This document shows positions 17,919 through 27,068 of a stretch of DNA of 47,631 bases, piece after piece. A model generated the notes under the pieces. The model saw nothing but the letters and a program-made list of their open reading frames with translations, had not been told where the DNA came from and made no database searches. Both the position numbers and the translations under genes were made by a program. The DNA comes from Nitrospirota bacterium (GTDB lineage: Bacteria > Nitrospirota > UBA9217), in NCBI GenBank assembly GCA_029858565.1, contig JAOUEV010000025.1:1-47631 (forward strand), read 5' to 3'. Position 1 is the first letter of the stretch, and every line of letters begins with the position of its first letter.

Positions 17919-18404
17919 TCAGAATCCCCGGTACACACCAATGCCGAAGGAGAAGCGGGGGCCTTGATAGGGCGACCAGAGATGGACGTCCCGCGCTGAC
18001 AGCGCGGGATAGCCGTACTCTATCTCTCCGAGCGGATGGACCTCGACTCCCGCGACCTCTGCGATCACCGTGACCGAACGTCCGCGATGGTAGATGGCGG
18101 CATCCAGGAACTGCGCAACATGCACGATGAACCTGCCGCCTGTCTCATCGGTCATGAGCGGCCTGCCCTGGCTGTCCAATGGCTTCTGGAGCACCTCGAT
18201 ACGCGTGCCCTCCTTCTGGTTCTTGGTCTCGACGATCGTCCCTCCGACCATGACAAGCGCTCCGGAGAACCGCTCCGGTGATCTTTGCAGATCAGCATAA
18301 GCGGCATCGGGCGTCAACTTACCGAGCAGGTCCTTGGGAAAAGGCGGCGCGCACCCGGCCAGAACAGCAACGGCCAAGACAGCTGCACTGAGAATTCTTT
18401 TCAT
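17919..18404 (-). CDS. Slp-family outer-membrane lipoprotein (copy 1)
   Basis: A 161-residue protein with lipobox LAVLAGC-A. The mature part has the Slp pattern: a G-G-x-I segment (VMVGGTIVETKNQKEGTRIEVLQ), PLDSQGRP, then a GRFIV strand and a final YP-LSARDVHLW. Slp proteins are small outer-membrane lipoproteins of starvation or acid stress; their mechanism is unknown. ATG 18404 starts the lipoprotein signal. A TATAAT (minus strand, 18411-18416) ends six bases before the ATG and there is no ribosome site, so the message may be leaderless. It lies 59 bases after a paralogue on the same strand. Confidence 0.82.
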   Translation of the reverse strand: MKRILSAAVLAVAVLAGCAPPFPKDLLGKLTPDAAYADLQRSPERFSGALVMVGGTIVETKNQKEGTRIEVLQKPLDSQGRPLMTDETGGRFIVHVAQFLDAAIYHRGRSVTVIAEVAGVEVHPLGEIEYGYPALSARDVHLWSPYQGPRFSFGIGVYRGF

Positions 18405-18463
18405 GCTTGTATTATACCGCAGGTCAGAAAAAGACGGGGACAGCGGACGGCGAAGGCGGAATC

Positions 18464-18937
18464 TCAGCGAACCGCCCGATCGGACAGCGGGTCTATCCAC
18501 GAAGGATCGCCGGCAGCAGGCCGGGACCGGTCCCAGAGCCGCATCTCCTTCGCGGTAATGACCGGCATTTCGCGTTCCGCGGAGGAGACCGTGCCGCCAA
18601 CGGTGATCTCCCTGCCCGGAGAGTAGATCATGGCATCGAGGTATGCGCGATGGCGTACCAGGAATCGGCCTCCGGTCCGATCGGTCCTGCGGGGCCTGCC
18701 CCAGAAATCGAGGTCCTTCTGGACGATCTCGATCTCTGTTCCGATCTTAAGGTTGCGGAGCTCAGCGATAACGCCGCCGAGGATCACGGTCTTCCCGTTG
18801 TGCGCATCGGGCTCGGCCCGAAGGAGTGCGAATGTGAGGTTGGTGTCTGCGGTGCTGGTGAGTTCGGGGGAAAGGGCGGAACCGCAGCCGGCCAGGAGGA
18901 TACAGACCATGACGCACGGAAAGATGAAGGAACGCAT
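18464..18937 (-). CDS. Slp-family outer-membrane lipoprotein (copy 2)
   Basis: A 157-residue protein, lipobox CILLAGC-G, with AGGAG before ATG 18937. It shares the Slp layout with the next gene: VILGGVIAELRNLKIGTEIEIVQ, DFWGRPRRTD, GGRFLV and an ending VITAKEMRLW. The last ~20 residues after MRLW are longer than in the neighbour and look unconserved. The tandem pair probably arose by duplication. Confidence 0.82.
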   Translation of the reverse strand: MRSFIFPCVMVCILLAGCGSALSPELTSTADTNLTFALLRAEPDAHNGKTVILGGVIAELRNLKIGTEIEIVQKDLDFWGRPRRTDRTGGRFLVRHRAYLDAMIYSPGREITVGGTVSSAEREMPVITAKEMRLWDRSRPAAGDPSWIDPLSDRAVR

Positions 18938-18965
18938 GCTGATCTCCTCCGTCCTTCCGGACGGT

Positions 18966-19247
18966 TCACGCCGAAAGTTTGAGCGGGGCCTGCCGGTCCG
19001 ATTCCTGATCGATCTTCTTTTTTACGCGGTCGGAGAGTTCGACCGCGCTGAGGTCGAAGCGGCTCAGCTCCCGGGCCAGCAGGGCGGTCTTGTCATTGAT
19101 ATGCAGATGCTTGTTGATGATGATGCGCCGTGTTTCCAGGACCCGGCAGGACCCTCCCCGGGACGACTTGAGGTCCTCGTAGGTCACCTTGATCGCGAGG
19201 GCTTTTGCCACCTGTTCGAGCTCGGCCAGCGAGGTCTTTGTGCTCAT
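18966..19247 (-). CDS. Small conserved-looking protein, unknown function
   Basis: 93 residues, starting MSTKTSLAELEQVAKAL. It is mainly helical, with a central RRIIINKHLHINDKTALLA stretch that resembles the region before the metal motif of ImmA/IrrE proteins, but no HExxH is present. It starts 17 bases after the small gene at 19265-19390 and was probably co-transcribed with it. The ribosome site is weak (GGTGG). Confidence 0.6.
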   Translation of the reverse strand: MSTKTSLAELEQVAKALAIKVTYEDLKSSRGGSCRVLETRRIIINKHLHINDKTALLARELSRFDLSAVELSDRVKKKIDQESDRQAPLKLSA

Positions 19248-19264
19248 GGTTGCCACCGGGGACC

Positions 19265-19390
19265 TTACGCCTCTTCCTTGTGGATCTCCATGATGCTCAC
19301 GACGTTGATGTTCGCGTCCTTGAGCGCCTTCTGCACATCCGCGAGCTTCGCATCCTGCACCTTGAGAATGAAGTTCGATTTCGTAGCCAT
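19265..19390 (-). CDS. 41-residue small protein, unknown function
   Basis: Starts MATKSNFILKVQDAKL and ends IMEIHKEEA. GGAGGCGAATAAC before ATG 19390 is a good ribosome site. The helix AKLADVQKALKDANINVV followed by a strand looks like a small ferredoxin-like or ACT-like half domain. Codon use matches the flanking genes. It heads a two-gene leftward unit that diverges from the HU gene. Confidence 0.6.
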   Translation of the reverse strand: MATKSNFILKVQDAKLADVQKALKDANINVVSIMEIHKEEA

Positions 19391-19545
19391 GTTATTCGCC
19401 TCCGTCGCAATGAGTATCGCCGCCGTCCGGCAAGCACACCCTATCATAAATACCCAGCCGAAGTCAACGGGAAACCGGGCGTTCGCCGCGTGCGACAATA
19501 CCCGGAAAATACCCCGAATCAGCTAAGAACTGTTAAAAATTTCGC

Positions 19546-19574
19546 TTGCTATTTTCAAGGATACTAGCTATACT
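19546..19574 (+). promoter_or_regulatory. Sigma70 promoter of the HU gene
   Basis: TTGCTA (19546-19551), 17-base spacer, TATACT (19569-19574), giving a leader of about 65 bases before ATG 19647. Confidence 0.65.
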
Positions 19575-19646
19575 TCGTCACGGAACATTGATAATACTGG
19601 TGTAAAGAGCACTTTCTAATTCAAAGAGATTCAAGGAGGAGGATGT

Positions 19647-19934
19647 ATGGCAAAAGCCATGACGAAGTCTCAGATTGCGGATCACATTGCGAAGAAGGCT
19701 GACATCAAGAAGAAACTGGCGGTTCAGATCCTCGAGGACATCGCAGCACTGGCGTACAAGGAAGCAAAGAACTCCTTCACGCTGCCGGGCCTCGGCAAAC
19801 TCGTGCTCGTGAACCGCAAGGCGCGCATGGGCCGCAATCCCCAGACCGGCGCTGCCATCAAGATCCCTGCCAAGAAGGTCGTGAAGTTCCGCGTGGCCAA
19901 GGCTTGCAAAGAATCCATCCTCGGCAAGAAGTAA
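19647..19934 (+). CDS. HU-family DNA-binding protein
   Basis: 95 residues: helical dimer core (TKSQIADHIAKKADIKKK), the strand LPGLGKLVLVNRKAR, the DNA-binding arm GRNPQTGAAIKIPAKK and a short C-terminal helix. It bends and compacts DNA as a dimer. AAGGAGGAGG before ATG 19647 is a strong ribosome site, and the gene has its own promoter and terminator, fitting an abundant single-gene product. Confidence 0.96.
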   Translation: MAKAMTKSQIADHIAKKADIKKKLAVQILEDIAALAYKEAKNSFTLPGLGKLVLVNRKARMGRNPQTGAAIKIPAKKVVKFRVAKACKESILGKK

Positions 19935-19966
19935 CCTGCTCCTGCGCGCAACCGTATCAATAACGT

Positions 19967-19998
19967 GGGCATCCCGGACAACTCCGGGATGCCCTTTT
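19967..19998 (+). terminator. Rho-independent terminator after HU
   Basis: GGGCATCCCGGA (19967-19978) pairs perfectly with TCCGGGATGCCC (19983-19994) around a CAAC loop, followed by TTTT. It ends just 12 bases before the ccsA start. Confidence 0.93.
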
Positions 19999-20009
19999 CA
20001 TTCACTCTT

Positions 20010-20711
20010 ATGGAAACGCTGCTCTTCATTCTCTATCCGGCCGCGCTCCTGCGCGTCCGGCTGATCATCCCGGCGCTGCTGCTCCACGGCTGGCTCGTGC
20101 TCGATTCGGCCTTCCGCTACGGCCGGGTGCCGCTCATCGGCACCCGTGATACGCTGGGATTCCTGGCCTTGGCACTGGGCGCGGCGTTCCTCGCATTCCG
20201 GTGGAACCGTAAACGCGACGTTGCCGGGCCGCTGGTGATCGCCCTCATCCTCGCGATCCTTGCCGGCTCCTGGGTCTCGCCGGTCATGCGCGGTCCGCTG
20301 CCGCCCGTGCTCCGGACGATCTGGTTCGAGCTCCATGTGATCCTTTCCTTTGTCTCCTACGCGCTGTTCGGTCTGGCCGCGGTCTTCGGGATACTGTTCC
20401 TCCGCGGAAACGCGGTGCAGGACGAACAGGACCAGTATCGATGCGCCCTGCTCGGCTATGCGCTGTTCTCCCTGGCCATGATATTCGGCGGGATCTGGGC
20501 GCATCTCGCCTGGGGGACCTACTGGCTCTGGACGCCCAAGGAGCTATGGACAACTATCGTCTGGTTCTTCTACAGCCTTTACCTCCACGCGCGCCTCGTG
20601 CGCGGCTGGACAGGACGGCCCGTTGCCGCAATGGGAATCGTCGGATTTCTTATCGTGATGTTCACCTACGTTGGCGTGGGGCTATTGATGAAAAGCTCCC
20701 ATGAGTTCTAG
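20010..20711 (+). CDS. ccsA: CcsA/ResC-type cytochrome c assembly protein
   Basis: A 233-residue inner-membrane protein of about eight helices. It carries the family's tryptophan-rich motif as WGTYWLWTPKELWTT, preceded by GGIWAH, and a histidine in ELHVILSF. With ResB it forms the system II synthase that carries haem across the membrane and joins it to apocytochrome c. In most relatives the motif reads WxWDPKE; here the aspartate is threonine. ATG 20010 gives a normal membrane N-terminus; no ribosome site is clear, and the HU terminator sits directly before it. resB follows after two bases. Confidence 0.87.
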   Translation: METLLFILYPAALLRVRLIIPALLLHGWLVLDSAFRYGRVPLIGTRDTLGFLALALGAAFLAFRWNRKRDVAGPLVIALILAILAGSWVSPVMRGPLPPVLRTIWFELHVILSFVSYALFGLAAVFGILFLRGNAVQDEQDQYRCALLGYALFSLAMIFGGIWAHLAWGTYWLWTPKELWTTIVWFFYSLYLHARLVRGWTGRPVAAMGIVGFLIVMFTYVGVGLLMKSSHEF

Positions 20712-20713
20712 AC

Positions 20714-21430
20714 ATGAAGAACTTCTTCCTCTCACTCAAAACTACGGTCTGGACGCTCTTCGGCCTGATCTGCATCTTCTTCCTGGGCTCATACCTCATG
20801 CCGGCCCACCGGGACGTGCACGGCTCCATGAACGACCAGCTGCTGTTCCAATGGGTCTCCGAAACCGCGGTCCTGCACCCCTGGGCAGCGAGCTGGTTCT
20901 TCCTTTCGCTCGCCGGCCTTGCCCTGCTGACCGTGAACACGGTCGTATGCAGTGTACAGGCGATCCGCGGGAAATGGTCGCGCGCGGACTTTCTGCTGCG
21001 CATGGCTCCCCAGATCGTCCACATCGGTTTTCTCTGCATCCTGCTCGCCCATTTTCTCGGGGCGGGCTGGGGTTACCGCTTGGCAGGGTCATTGCCCGTC
21101 GAGATGTCTGCCAGGCTTCCGGACGACCGGGTCCTGTTTCTCAATGATCTTCGTCCCCAGATAGATTCGAGAGGCAGCCTGACGGGTTGGGCAGCTGAGG
21201 TCGTGATATTCGAAAACGGGCAGCGTGTTGCCGAAGGAGTCCTGGGACCGAATGAACCGCTCTTCTACAAAGGCATGGGTGTTTACCTCAAGAGCTTTGA
21301 CCTTCAGGACCGACCGATCGCCCACCTCATGGTGAACCGGGATCCCGGTGCATTTTGGGCACTGTTCGGCTCAGCGCTTTTCATTGTCGGCGCGACAATG
21401 ATCCTCCTGCTCAAGTGGAACAGGGCGTGA
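20714..21430 (+). CDS. resB: ResB-like cytochrome c assembly protein
   Basis: 238 residues. Helices near 10-30, 60-82, 98-118 and 212-232 enclose a periplasmic domain (about 120-210) with a KGMGVYLKSF-type strand near its end. This is the short form of ResB/Ccs1, the partner that chaperones apocytochrome c in the system II complex. It starts two bases after the ccsA stop, so coupling is likely. Longer ResB proteins have 450 or more residues, but short versions paired with CcsA occur in delta-proteobacteria and Nitrospirota. Confidence 0.82.
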   Translation: MKNFFLSLKTTVWTLFGLICIFFLGSYLMPAHRDVHGSMNDQLLFQWVSETAVLHPWAASWFFLSLAGLALLTVNTVVCSVQAIRGKWSRADFLLRMAPQIVHIGFLCILLAHFLGAGWGYRLAGSLPVEMSARLPDDRVLFLNDLRPQIDSRGSLTGWAAEVVIFENGQRVAEGVLGPNEPLFYKGMGVYLKSFDLQDRPIAHLMVNRDPGAFWALFGSALFIVGATMILLLKWNRA

Positions 21431-21503
21431 TCCGCCGGGCTCCATGCCGTTCTGATCAGGCATGCCGTCGGCCATCCCTCCCGATTGTGCTACACTCACT
21501 GAT

Positions 21504-22547
21504 ATGACATATCGTGTTCTCGTCGCCATGAGCGGCGGAGTGGACAGCTCGGTCACCGCCGCGCTCCTCCGGCAGCAGGGCCATGCAGTTGTCGGCGTTA
21601 CCATGAAGCTGGCCGCCGGTGTCTGCTGTGACATTGCCTCCGCGATGGCGGTCTGCGATCGCCTCGGCATTCCGCACCGCGTGATCGACGCTCAGGACTT
21701 GTTCTCCCGCGAGATCATCTCTCCATTCGTTACCGACTACCTGGATGGCCGCACTCCCAATCCCTGCGTACGCTGCAATGACCTTGTCAAATTCCACCTG
21801 CTCCTTGATTATGCCCGTGCTGCGGGTTTTACCCATCTGGCAACGGGCCACTATGCCCGCGTTGAACAGGACCATCATGCCGGCCATCCTCTGCTGAAAA
21901 AGGGCGTTGATCCGGCCAAGGATCAGAGCTATTTCCTCTATCGTCTGTCCGTGGACCAGCTTCGCCAGATCCTTTTCCCCCTGGGCGAGTATCGCAAGAC
22001 CGATGTGCGGCGCATTGCCGGGGAACTGCGGTTACCTGCCGCCGACCGGCCCGAGAGCCAGGAGATCTGCTTTATTCCGGACAATAATTACCGCTCCTTT
22101 GTCAAGGAACACGCGAACGAAGGGCTTCAGCCCGGAGACCTGGTCATGACCGACGGCACTGTGGTGGGTCGCCATGACGGCATCGCCCTGTTCACGGTGG
22201 GCCAGCGTAGAAAGCTGGGAGTCGCCGCAGGGGAGCGGCTCTACGTGGTCCGTATCGAGCCGGACAAGCGGCGCGTTGTGCTCGGGAAAAAGCAGGACCT
22301 CGAGGTTTCCGTGCTCATGCTTGCGGATACGCGATTCCCTGCTTTTGACAGGCTCGTAGAGCCTATTCGCGTGGAAGCAAAGATCCGCTACCGGTCCCCT
22401 CTGGCACAGGCGCGGATCGAGCCTGCCGGCGACAACAGGATCCGGGTGACCTTTGACCATCCGGTCCTCGGCGTCTCGCCGGGGCAGGCCTGCGTTTTCT
22501 ATAAAGGGGACGTGGTGCTGGGAGGCGGGACAATACAAGGGGCCTGA
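21504..22547 (+). CDS. mnmA: tRNA-specific 2-thiouridylase MnmA
   Basis: 347 residues. ATP pyrophosphatase loop MSGGVDSSV, catalytic cysteine in NPCVRCND, FTHLATGHYAR, KDQSYFLYRLS, and the second cysteine in SQEICFIPDN; C-terminal beta-barrel domains follow. The enzyme makes 2-thiouridine at position 34 of certain tRNAs, taking sulfur through a relay that can include TusA. The frame extends upstream, but ATG 21504 gives the usual MTYRVLVAMSGG start. TACACT at 21491-21496 ends seven bases before the ATG and there is no ribosome site; a leaderless message is possible. Confidence 0.96.
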   Translation: MTYRVLVAMSGGVDSSVTAALLRQQGHAVVGVTMKLAAGVCCDIASAMAVCDRLGIPHRVIDAQDLFSREIISPFVTDYLDGRTPNPCVRCNDLVKFHLLLDYARAAGFTHLATGHYARVEQDHHAGHPLLKKGVDPAKDQSYFLYRLSVDQLRQILFPLGEYRKTDVRRIAGELRLPAADRPESQEICFIPDNNYRSFVKEHANEGLQPGDLVMTDGTVVGRHDGIALFTVGQRRKLGVAAGERLYVVRIEPDKRRVVLGKKQDLEVSVLMLADTRFPAFDRLVEPIRVEAKIRYRSPLAQARIEPAGDNRIRVTFDHPVLGVSPGQACVFYKGDVVLGGGTIQGA

Positions 22548-22554
22548 CCGCTGA

Positions 22555-24873
22555 TCACCGGCTCTTTCGATTCAGCAAGAGACCGGCAATGCCCATACCG
22601 ATGATCCCGAGCACTGTGGGTATCGCAACCGCCAGGTATCCGATCAGGACAAAACGATATGCCGGCTTGAAGATGAACTCCACCACATGCCGGCCTTCCG
22701 GCACCTCCACAGCCTTCAATACGCCCATCGCCTTGAGCACCGGGACCTGCTGGCCATCAATCTTCGCAATAAATCCCTCATGATAGGTGTCCGTATACAG
22801 CAGAAATCGCGGACCTTCGGTCTGCGTCTCCAGAACGAGCCTATTCGCCGATTTATGCAGCACCTGTGGCTCCGGGCCATCCCTCGTATCAGGGGCCGGT
22901 CCAGACCGGGATTCCAGCGGCTGAAGGACCAATGACCTATTCCGGACGAGGGCGTCACTTTCCAGAACGATTGTCCCCTGCTCCAGAAGGCTGCCGTATT
23001 CTGTGATGGTCTTCTGGATACTGAAGGCAGAGAACCAGCGGAATTTCCTGCGCATGAGTTGATCAAATCCATCAAGATCGGAGAACCGGTAGTATTCTTT
23101 TGAGACAAACTGCGTGTGCATCGATTGCCAGTGGTCAAAGAAATAGGGCGCATCGATCCGCTTAGCAAGGTAATAATAATCGACACAGCACTCGCCGCCA
23201 AACTGCGGACCCAGGGGTTGTACGCGAAGATACTCCGTTGGACGCTCAAAGGAAAAACCGAACCCGTCGCTATAAGAAAACATGTTGCTTTGCCAGTTAT
23301 GGTATGCCCGCATCCCCGTCAGACGATGGAGTGACAGCGCACCATTGACAAGAAGCAGTGCGAGGAGCACTAGCGGAACAATATGAGCACGCATATCGCT
23401 CCAGCGGGTTGTCAGCATCGGCCAGACGATCAAAGCAGCCATTAGGAAGATCGCGATCAGCGGCCCGAGCCGCTGATCTGCAGGCAGGAAAAACAGGAGC
23501 CCAAGCTGCAAGACCACAAGTACAATCGGTCCGGCAGGGGACAGCGGCCTGCTCAACATGATCAGGGGACGCCGCGCCGCGACAAGGAACCTTCGAACGC
23601 CCAGTGAGGCCAGCACGGAAAAACAGAAGACCAGGAAACTCTCGAAAAACACCCAGGAGCGGATAACCGTGTAGAATGGCGAAATATATCGCATGATCCA
23701 ATACATCGGCGTTGCAGGTCCCACGGCATTGAACGCCATAATGACCGCCGCGGCAAACCAGAAGCCTCCACTGCGGGAGCAGGCAACCAGTTCATAAAGC
23801 GCAAAACCAAGCGCCAGGACTCCCACCATCGGAGCACCGTCACCGTAATCCGCGGTCGGCGTGATGAATAGGTCCTGCACAAGCTGTTTAAACCGCTCGA
23901 CGGCCGTTGCCAGGTCCAGGAAGGGAAGCGCGACGAACTGCTCCGTCTGCTCTGGGCCGGTGTAGCGAGCGATCTGATAATAGTTCGACACGATGTCATG
24001 ATAGATACTGTATGTTGGAAGAATGAGTGCTCCCGCAAGGAGGGCGCCAAGGAGGCAATGCCGGACCAGGAGCCGGTGGTTCACCACGCGGAGAAGTTCA
24101 GGATAATAAACCATCAGTAAAATCAGCAGCGTGACGATAAATGCCGCCAGGTAGGCCGGATAATAAACGTTCATGGAGATCGCAATGATGAGCGCCGCCG
24201 CGCTGATGCGTCCCGCCGTTTGACGCCGCACATAGCGAACGACCGCATAGAGCACCCAGGGAACATATTCAATGATCCCGAGCCGATAGATCTGGGTCGT
24301 CCAATAGCCTGCTTCACCGCAAAAAAGAAGAATCGTGAACATCGCGGTTCCCGCAACGGTGCTTCGCGTTAACTCGCGTACGAAAAGCAGCCCTCCAAAA
24401 GAAAAGAAGACCACCTCGGTAAGATGACAGGCGACGAATATCTGCTTCGGCGGCATATGAGCAATTGTGCCGAGAGCGAACCATATCCAGGCAATAGGAT
24501 TTAGCAGGAGACCATGATTCAACAGGAGATAGAAGGGCTGCCCGCCATAAAGGTATGAATTCCACAGCGGAAGCTCCCCCTGGCGAAAGGATGCGTAGGC
24601 ATAGAGGAACTCGGTAAATTGGGTCAGCGTATCATGGAGAGGAATCCAATTGGGATCCCAAATTGCCCGTCGGTAGAGCAGGAGAAGCAGACCGACGGCG
24701 GCAGGAACAACGAGGAACAGGTGCCGAACAGGCCTATTGTATCGGGATTTGCCCTTTTGCATTCCGAGCTGAAGTCCTTGTCCGGTGGTCGGCAGCCACG
24801 CTCTGAATTTCCTTTGTTCCTCGGGAGGCCCATTTACATGCACGGCGGCCTTCATCCGGCTGATCGTTATCAT
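22555..24873 (-). CDS. YfhO-like multi-pass membrane protein (glycosyltransferase-C type), copy 1
   Basis: 772 residues with about 12 transmembrane helices, then a C-terminal extracytoplasmic domain (about 560-740) and a final helix. The first loop contains DTLTQFTEF and GELPLWNSYLYGGQPF, the YfhO signature with the acidic residue expected of GT-C enzymes. YfhO proteins transfer sugars from lipid carriers to polymers outside the membrane. ATG 24873 overlaps the stop of the upstream paralogue (ATGA), so the pair is translationally coupled. It is the last gene of the glycan operon. Confidence 0.85.
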   Translation of the reverse strand: MITISRMKAAVHVNGPPEEQRKFRAWLPTTGQGLQLGMQKGKSRYNRPVRHLFLVVPAAVGLLLLLYRRAIWDPNWIPLHDTLTQFTEFLYAYASFRQGELPLWNSYLYGGQPFYLLLNHGLLLNPIAWIWFALGTIAHMPPKQIFVACHLTEVVFFSFGGLLFVRELTRSTVAGTAMFTILLFCGEAGYWTTQIYRLGIIEYVPWVLYAVVRYVRRQTAGRISAAALIIAISMNVYYPAYLAAFIVTLLILLMVYYPELLRVVNHRLLVRHCLLGALLAGALILPTYSIYHDIVSNYYQIARYTGPEQTEQFVALPFLDLATAVERFKQLVQDLFITPTADYGDGAPMVGVLALGFALYELVACSRSGGFWFAAAVIMAFNAVGPATPMYWIMRYISPFYTVIRSWVFFESFLVFCFSVLASLGVRRFLVAARRPLIMLSRPLSPAGPIVLVVLQLGLLFFLPADQRLGPLIAIFLMAALIVWPMLTTRWSDMRAHIVPLVLLALLLVNGALSLHRLTGMRAYHNWQSNMFSYSDGFGFSFERPTEYLRVQPLGPQFGGECCVDYYYLAKRIDAPYFFDHWQSMHTQFVSKEYYRFSDLDGFDQLMRRKFRWFSAFSIQKTITEYGSLLEQGTIVLESDALVRNRSLVLQPLESRSGPAPDTRDGPEPQVLHKSANRLVLETQTEGPRFLLYTDTYHEGFIAKIDGQQVPVLKAMGVLKAVEVPEGRHVVEFIFKPAYRFVLIGYLAVAIPTVLGIIGMGIAGLLLNRKSR

Positions 24874-27068
24874 CTGTATGCATTTCTTATAGTATCGAGC
24901 ACAACATAGCACGCAAGAGACAAAATGAACATTCCCGTTACGCACAGGTAGGCAACCAGTACAAAGCGATATCGCGGTCTGAATAGGAACTCAACAATGT
25001 GCTTACCCGGTTTCAGCCTGACCGCCTTAAGAAATCCCATGCCTTTAATGAGTGCGACGGATTCGCCGTCCACACGCGCTATGAAACCATCATGATACGT
25101 ATCCGTATACAGAAGATAGAGCGGTCGCTCCGCACTGACCGTGAACGCCACGTCGTTTGCCGTTTTATACAGAAGGTTGTACTGTCCCGCCGCCAGGTCT
25201 GCCGGGACGAGCGGTGCGCCCTGCGCGCCCCCCAGACAGCCCGCACCACCTCCCGAGCCCTGCGACGGCACGGGCAGGATCGCAGATCCCAGATAGGGTC
25301 GGTAATCATCAATCCTGCCCACGGCGCTGCAGCCGGAGAATAACCACAGCTTTCGCTGCATCAGGGCATCCACTCCAGGTGCGGCTGCATGATAATACTC
25401 CTTTGAAACGAACAGGGTGTGCGGCGAACCCCAGAGACCGAAATAGTAAGGGCCGTCAATTTTTTCCGCCATATGATAGTTTGTACTGCAGCACTCTCCT
25501 CCAGCTTCCAGCGGCTGAACAACGGTAAATTCCCGGGGGCGGATAAAGTCGAAGGAGAACAGGTTCGTGTAGGAAAACATAGGATATTCGACTTTTACCA
25601 GGGGATTCGTCTCGAGGAGCCATTGGTGATAGCCTCCCATAACAACCAGTAGCGACATGAGCGCTGCCGCTGCGATAGGAGGGACAGAGTATGCTGTGTT
25701 CGATCCATATCGTGCTATCACAACGATCACGGCGATTCCGATAAGACCGATTGTGGAAGTGATCCACCCGGCTTTCCCCAGGACCAGGAACAATAGGAGC
25801 GCCGAACCAGTAAAAGGAACGGTCAATTTATCATAACGCGGTATTTGTACTGCACGGATCATGGCTAAGAGCCGAAGGGCGCCGAGTGAGGACATGATGG
25901 CCAGGCAGAGGATAACGTAGCCGGAAAAAAAAGATGGCGACCGGATAATGCCGTAGTAAGGAATGAGCTTACCGGCAATACTGAAGAATGGGGTCGTATT
26001 CCCCAGATAATGCAGAAACATGAAACAGGTCATGGCAAGCCAGAACAGCGACCTGCGCGAGAAGGACAAGACCTCTATCAGCGCCAGAAGCACCGCACCG
26101 ACGCCGACAAAGGGAAGCGCCTCCCGGTATCCTGACTGCTCGATCCTCATGATACTCTTAACCGACGCCGTATACTGAGGACCGGTCGGTGGCATGGCCG
26201 GCAAGTTGGACCGACCACCCTGCTCCTCCTGTCGCACATCACTGTACCGTGAGACCTGATAATAATTGGCGGTAATATCACGATAGATCAGATATGTTGG
26301 CAGCAACAGGGCGCAGAAAAGTGGAAGCGCAAGAAGTGCGTGCTTCCCCGCTGCAGGAAGATTGACATAATGCCTGACCGTGCGGCTGTAGAATACCAGG
26401 AGACAAATACCAAGCGTTGCGAAAAAAGCCGCCACATAGGACGGATAATAGCTATTCCCGGCTATACCGAGGACTATGGCGACTGCTAATGCATTTTTCG
26501 CTGTCTGGTTCCGAATATAACGAAGAATAAAGAAGAGGCTCCACGGAACAAATGCTATGACGGCAAGCGGATAGACCTGAACCTTCCAGAACGTAGCTTC
26601 ACCGCTAAAGAGCAAGACCAGAAAGCAGATGGCACCAGCATATCGGCTGCGAGTGAGCTGTCGGACAAATGCAAATCCGCCGAATGCAAGGAGGAGCACT
26701 TCGCTGAGATGGTAAGCTGCGAAGATCCGGGGCGGGTCAAGATGCACAACCGTTCCCAGCGCGATCCATATCCAGGCAACAGGGGTGAGCAGAAGGCCGT
26801 GATTCAAATACAAGTAAAAGGGTTGGCCGCCGTACAGGTAGGAATTCCACAGCGGCAGCTCTCCTCGTTGGAATGATGAGAGCGCATAGAGGAACTCGGT
26901 ATATTGCGTCAGCGTATCTCGAACAGGTACCCAGTCGGGATGTAAAAAAGGCTTGCCGCCTATGACCAGAAACACAGCGACCGAAAAGAACATCAAGAGA
27001 TAAGGAGCACGGCGTGCCAGATGGAACATAGGAGAACTTGCCGCTATTTTACCGGTTGACCGTATCAT
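24870..27068 (-). CDS. YfhO-like multi-pass membrane protein (glycosyltransferase-C type), copy 2
   Basis: 732 residues, same layout as its neighbour (DTLTQYTEF, GELPLWNSYLYGGQPF, about 12 helices, C-terminal domain ending GKHIVEFLFRPRYRF). The two share roughly half their residues in the first 150 positions and the last 80, and differ most in between. Both have a VQPL...GGECC segment in the extracytoplasmic domain. The start ATG 27068 overlaps the upstream stop by one base (TAATG). Keeping two divergent copies suggests two acceptors or two donor sugars. Confidence 0.85.
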   Translation of the reverse strand: MIRSTGKIAASSPMFHLARRAPYLLMFFSVAVFLVIGGKPFLHPDWVPVRDTLTQYTEFLYALSSFQRGELPLWNSYLYGGQPFYLYLNHGLLLTPVAWIWIALGTVVHLDPPRIFAAYHLSEVLLLAFGGFAFVRQLTRSRYAGAICFLVLLFSGEATFWKVQVYPLAVIAFVPWSLFFILRYIRNQTAKNALAVAIVLGIAGNSYYPSYVAAFFATLGICLLVFYSRTVRHYVNLPAAGKHALLALPLFCALLLPTYLIYRDITANYYQVSRYSDVRQEEQGGRSNLPAMPPTGPQYTASVKSIMRIEQSGYREALPFVGVGAVLLALIEVLSFSRRSLFWLAMTCFMFLHYLGNTTPFFSIAGKLIPYYGIIRSPSFFSGYVILCLAIMSSLGALRLLAMIRAVQIPRYDKLTVPFTGSALLLFLVLGKAGWITSTIGLIGIAVIVVIARYGSNTAYSVPPIAAAALMSLLVVMGGYHQWLLETNPLVKVEYPMFSYTNLFSFDFIRPREFTVVQPLEAGGECCSTNYHMAEKIDGPYYFGLWGSPHTLFVSKEYYHAAAPGVDALMQRKLWLFSGCSAVGRIDDYRPYLGSAILPVPSQGSGGGAGCLGGAQGAPLVPADLAAGQYNLLYKTANDVAFTVSAERPLYLLYTDTYHDGFIARVDGESVALIKGMGFLKAVRLKPGKHIVEFLFRPRYRFVLVAYLCVTGMFILSLACYVVLDTIRNAYR

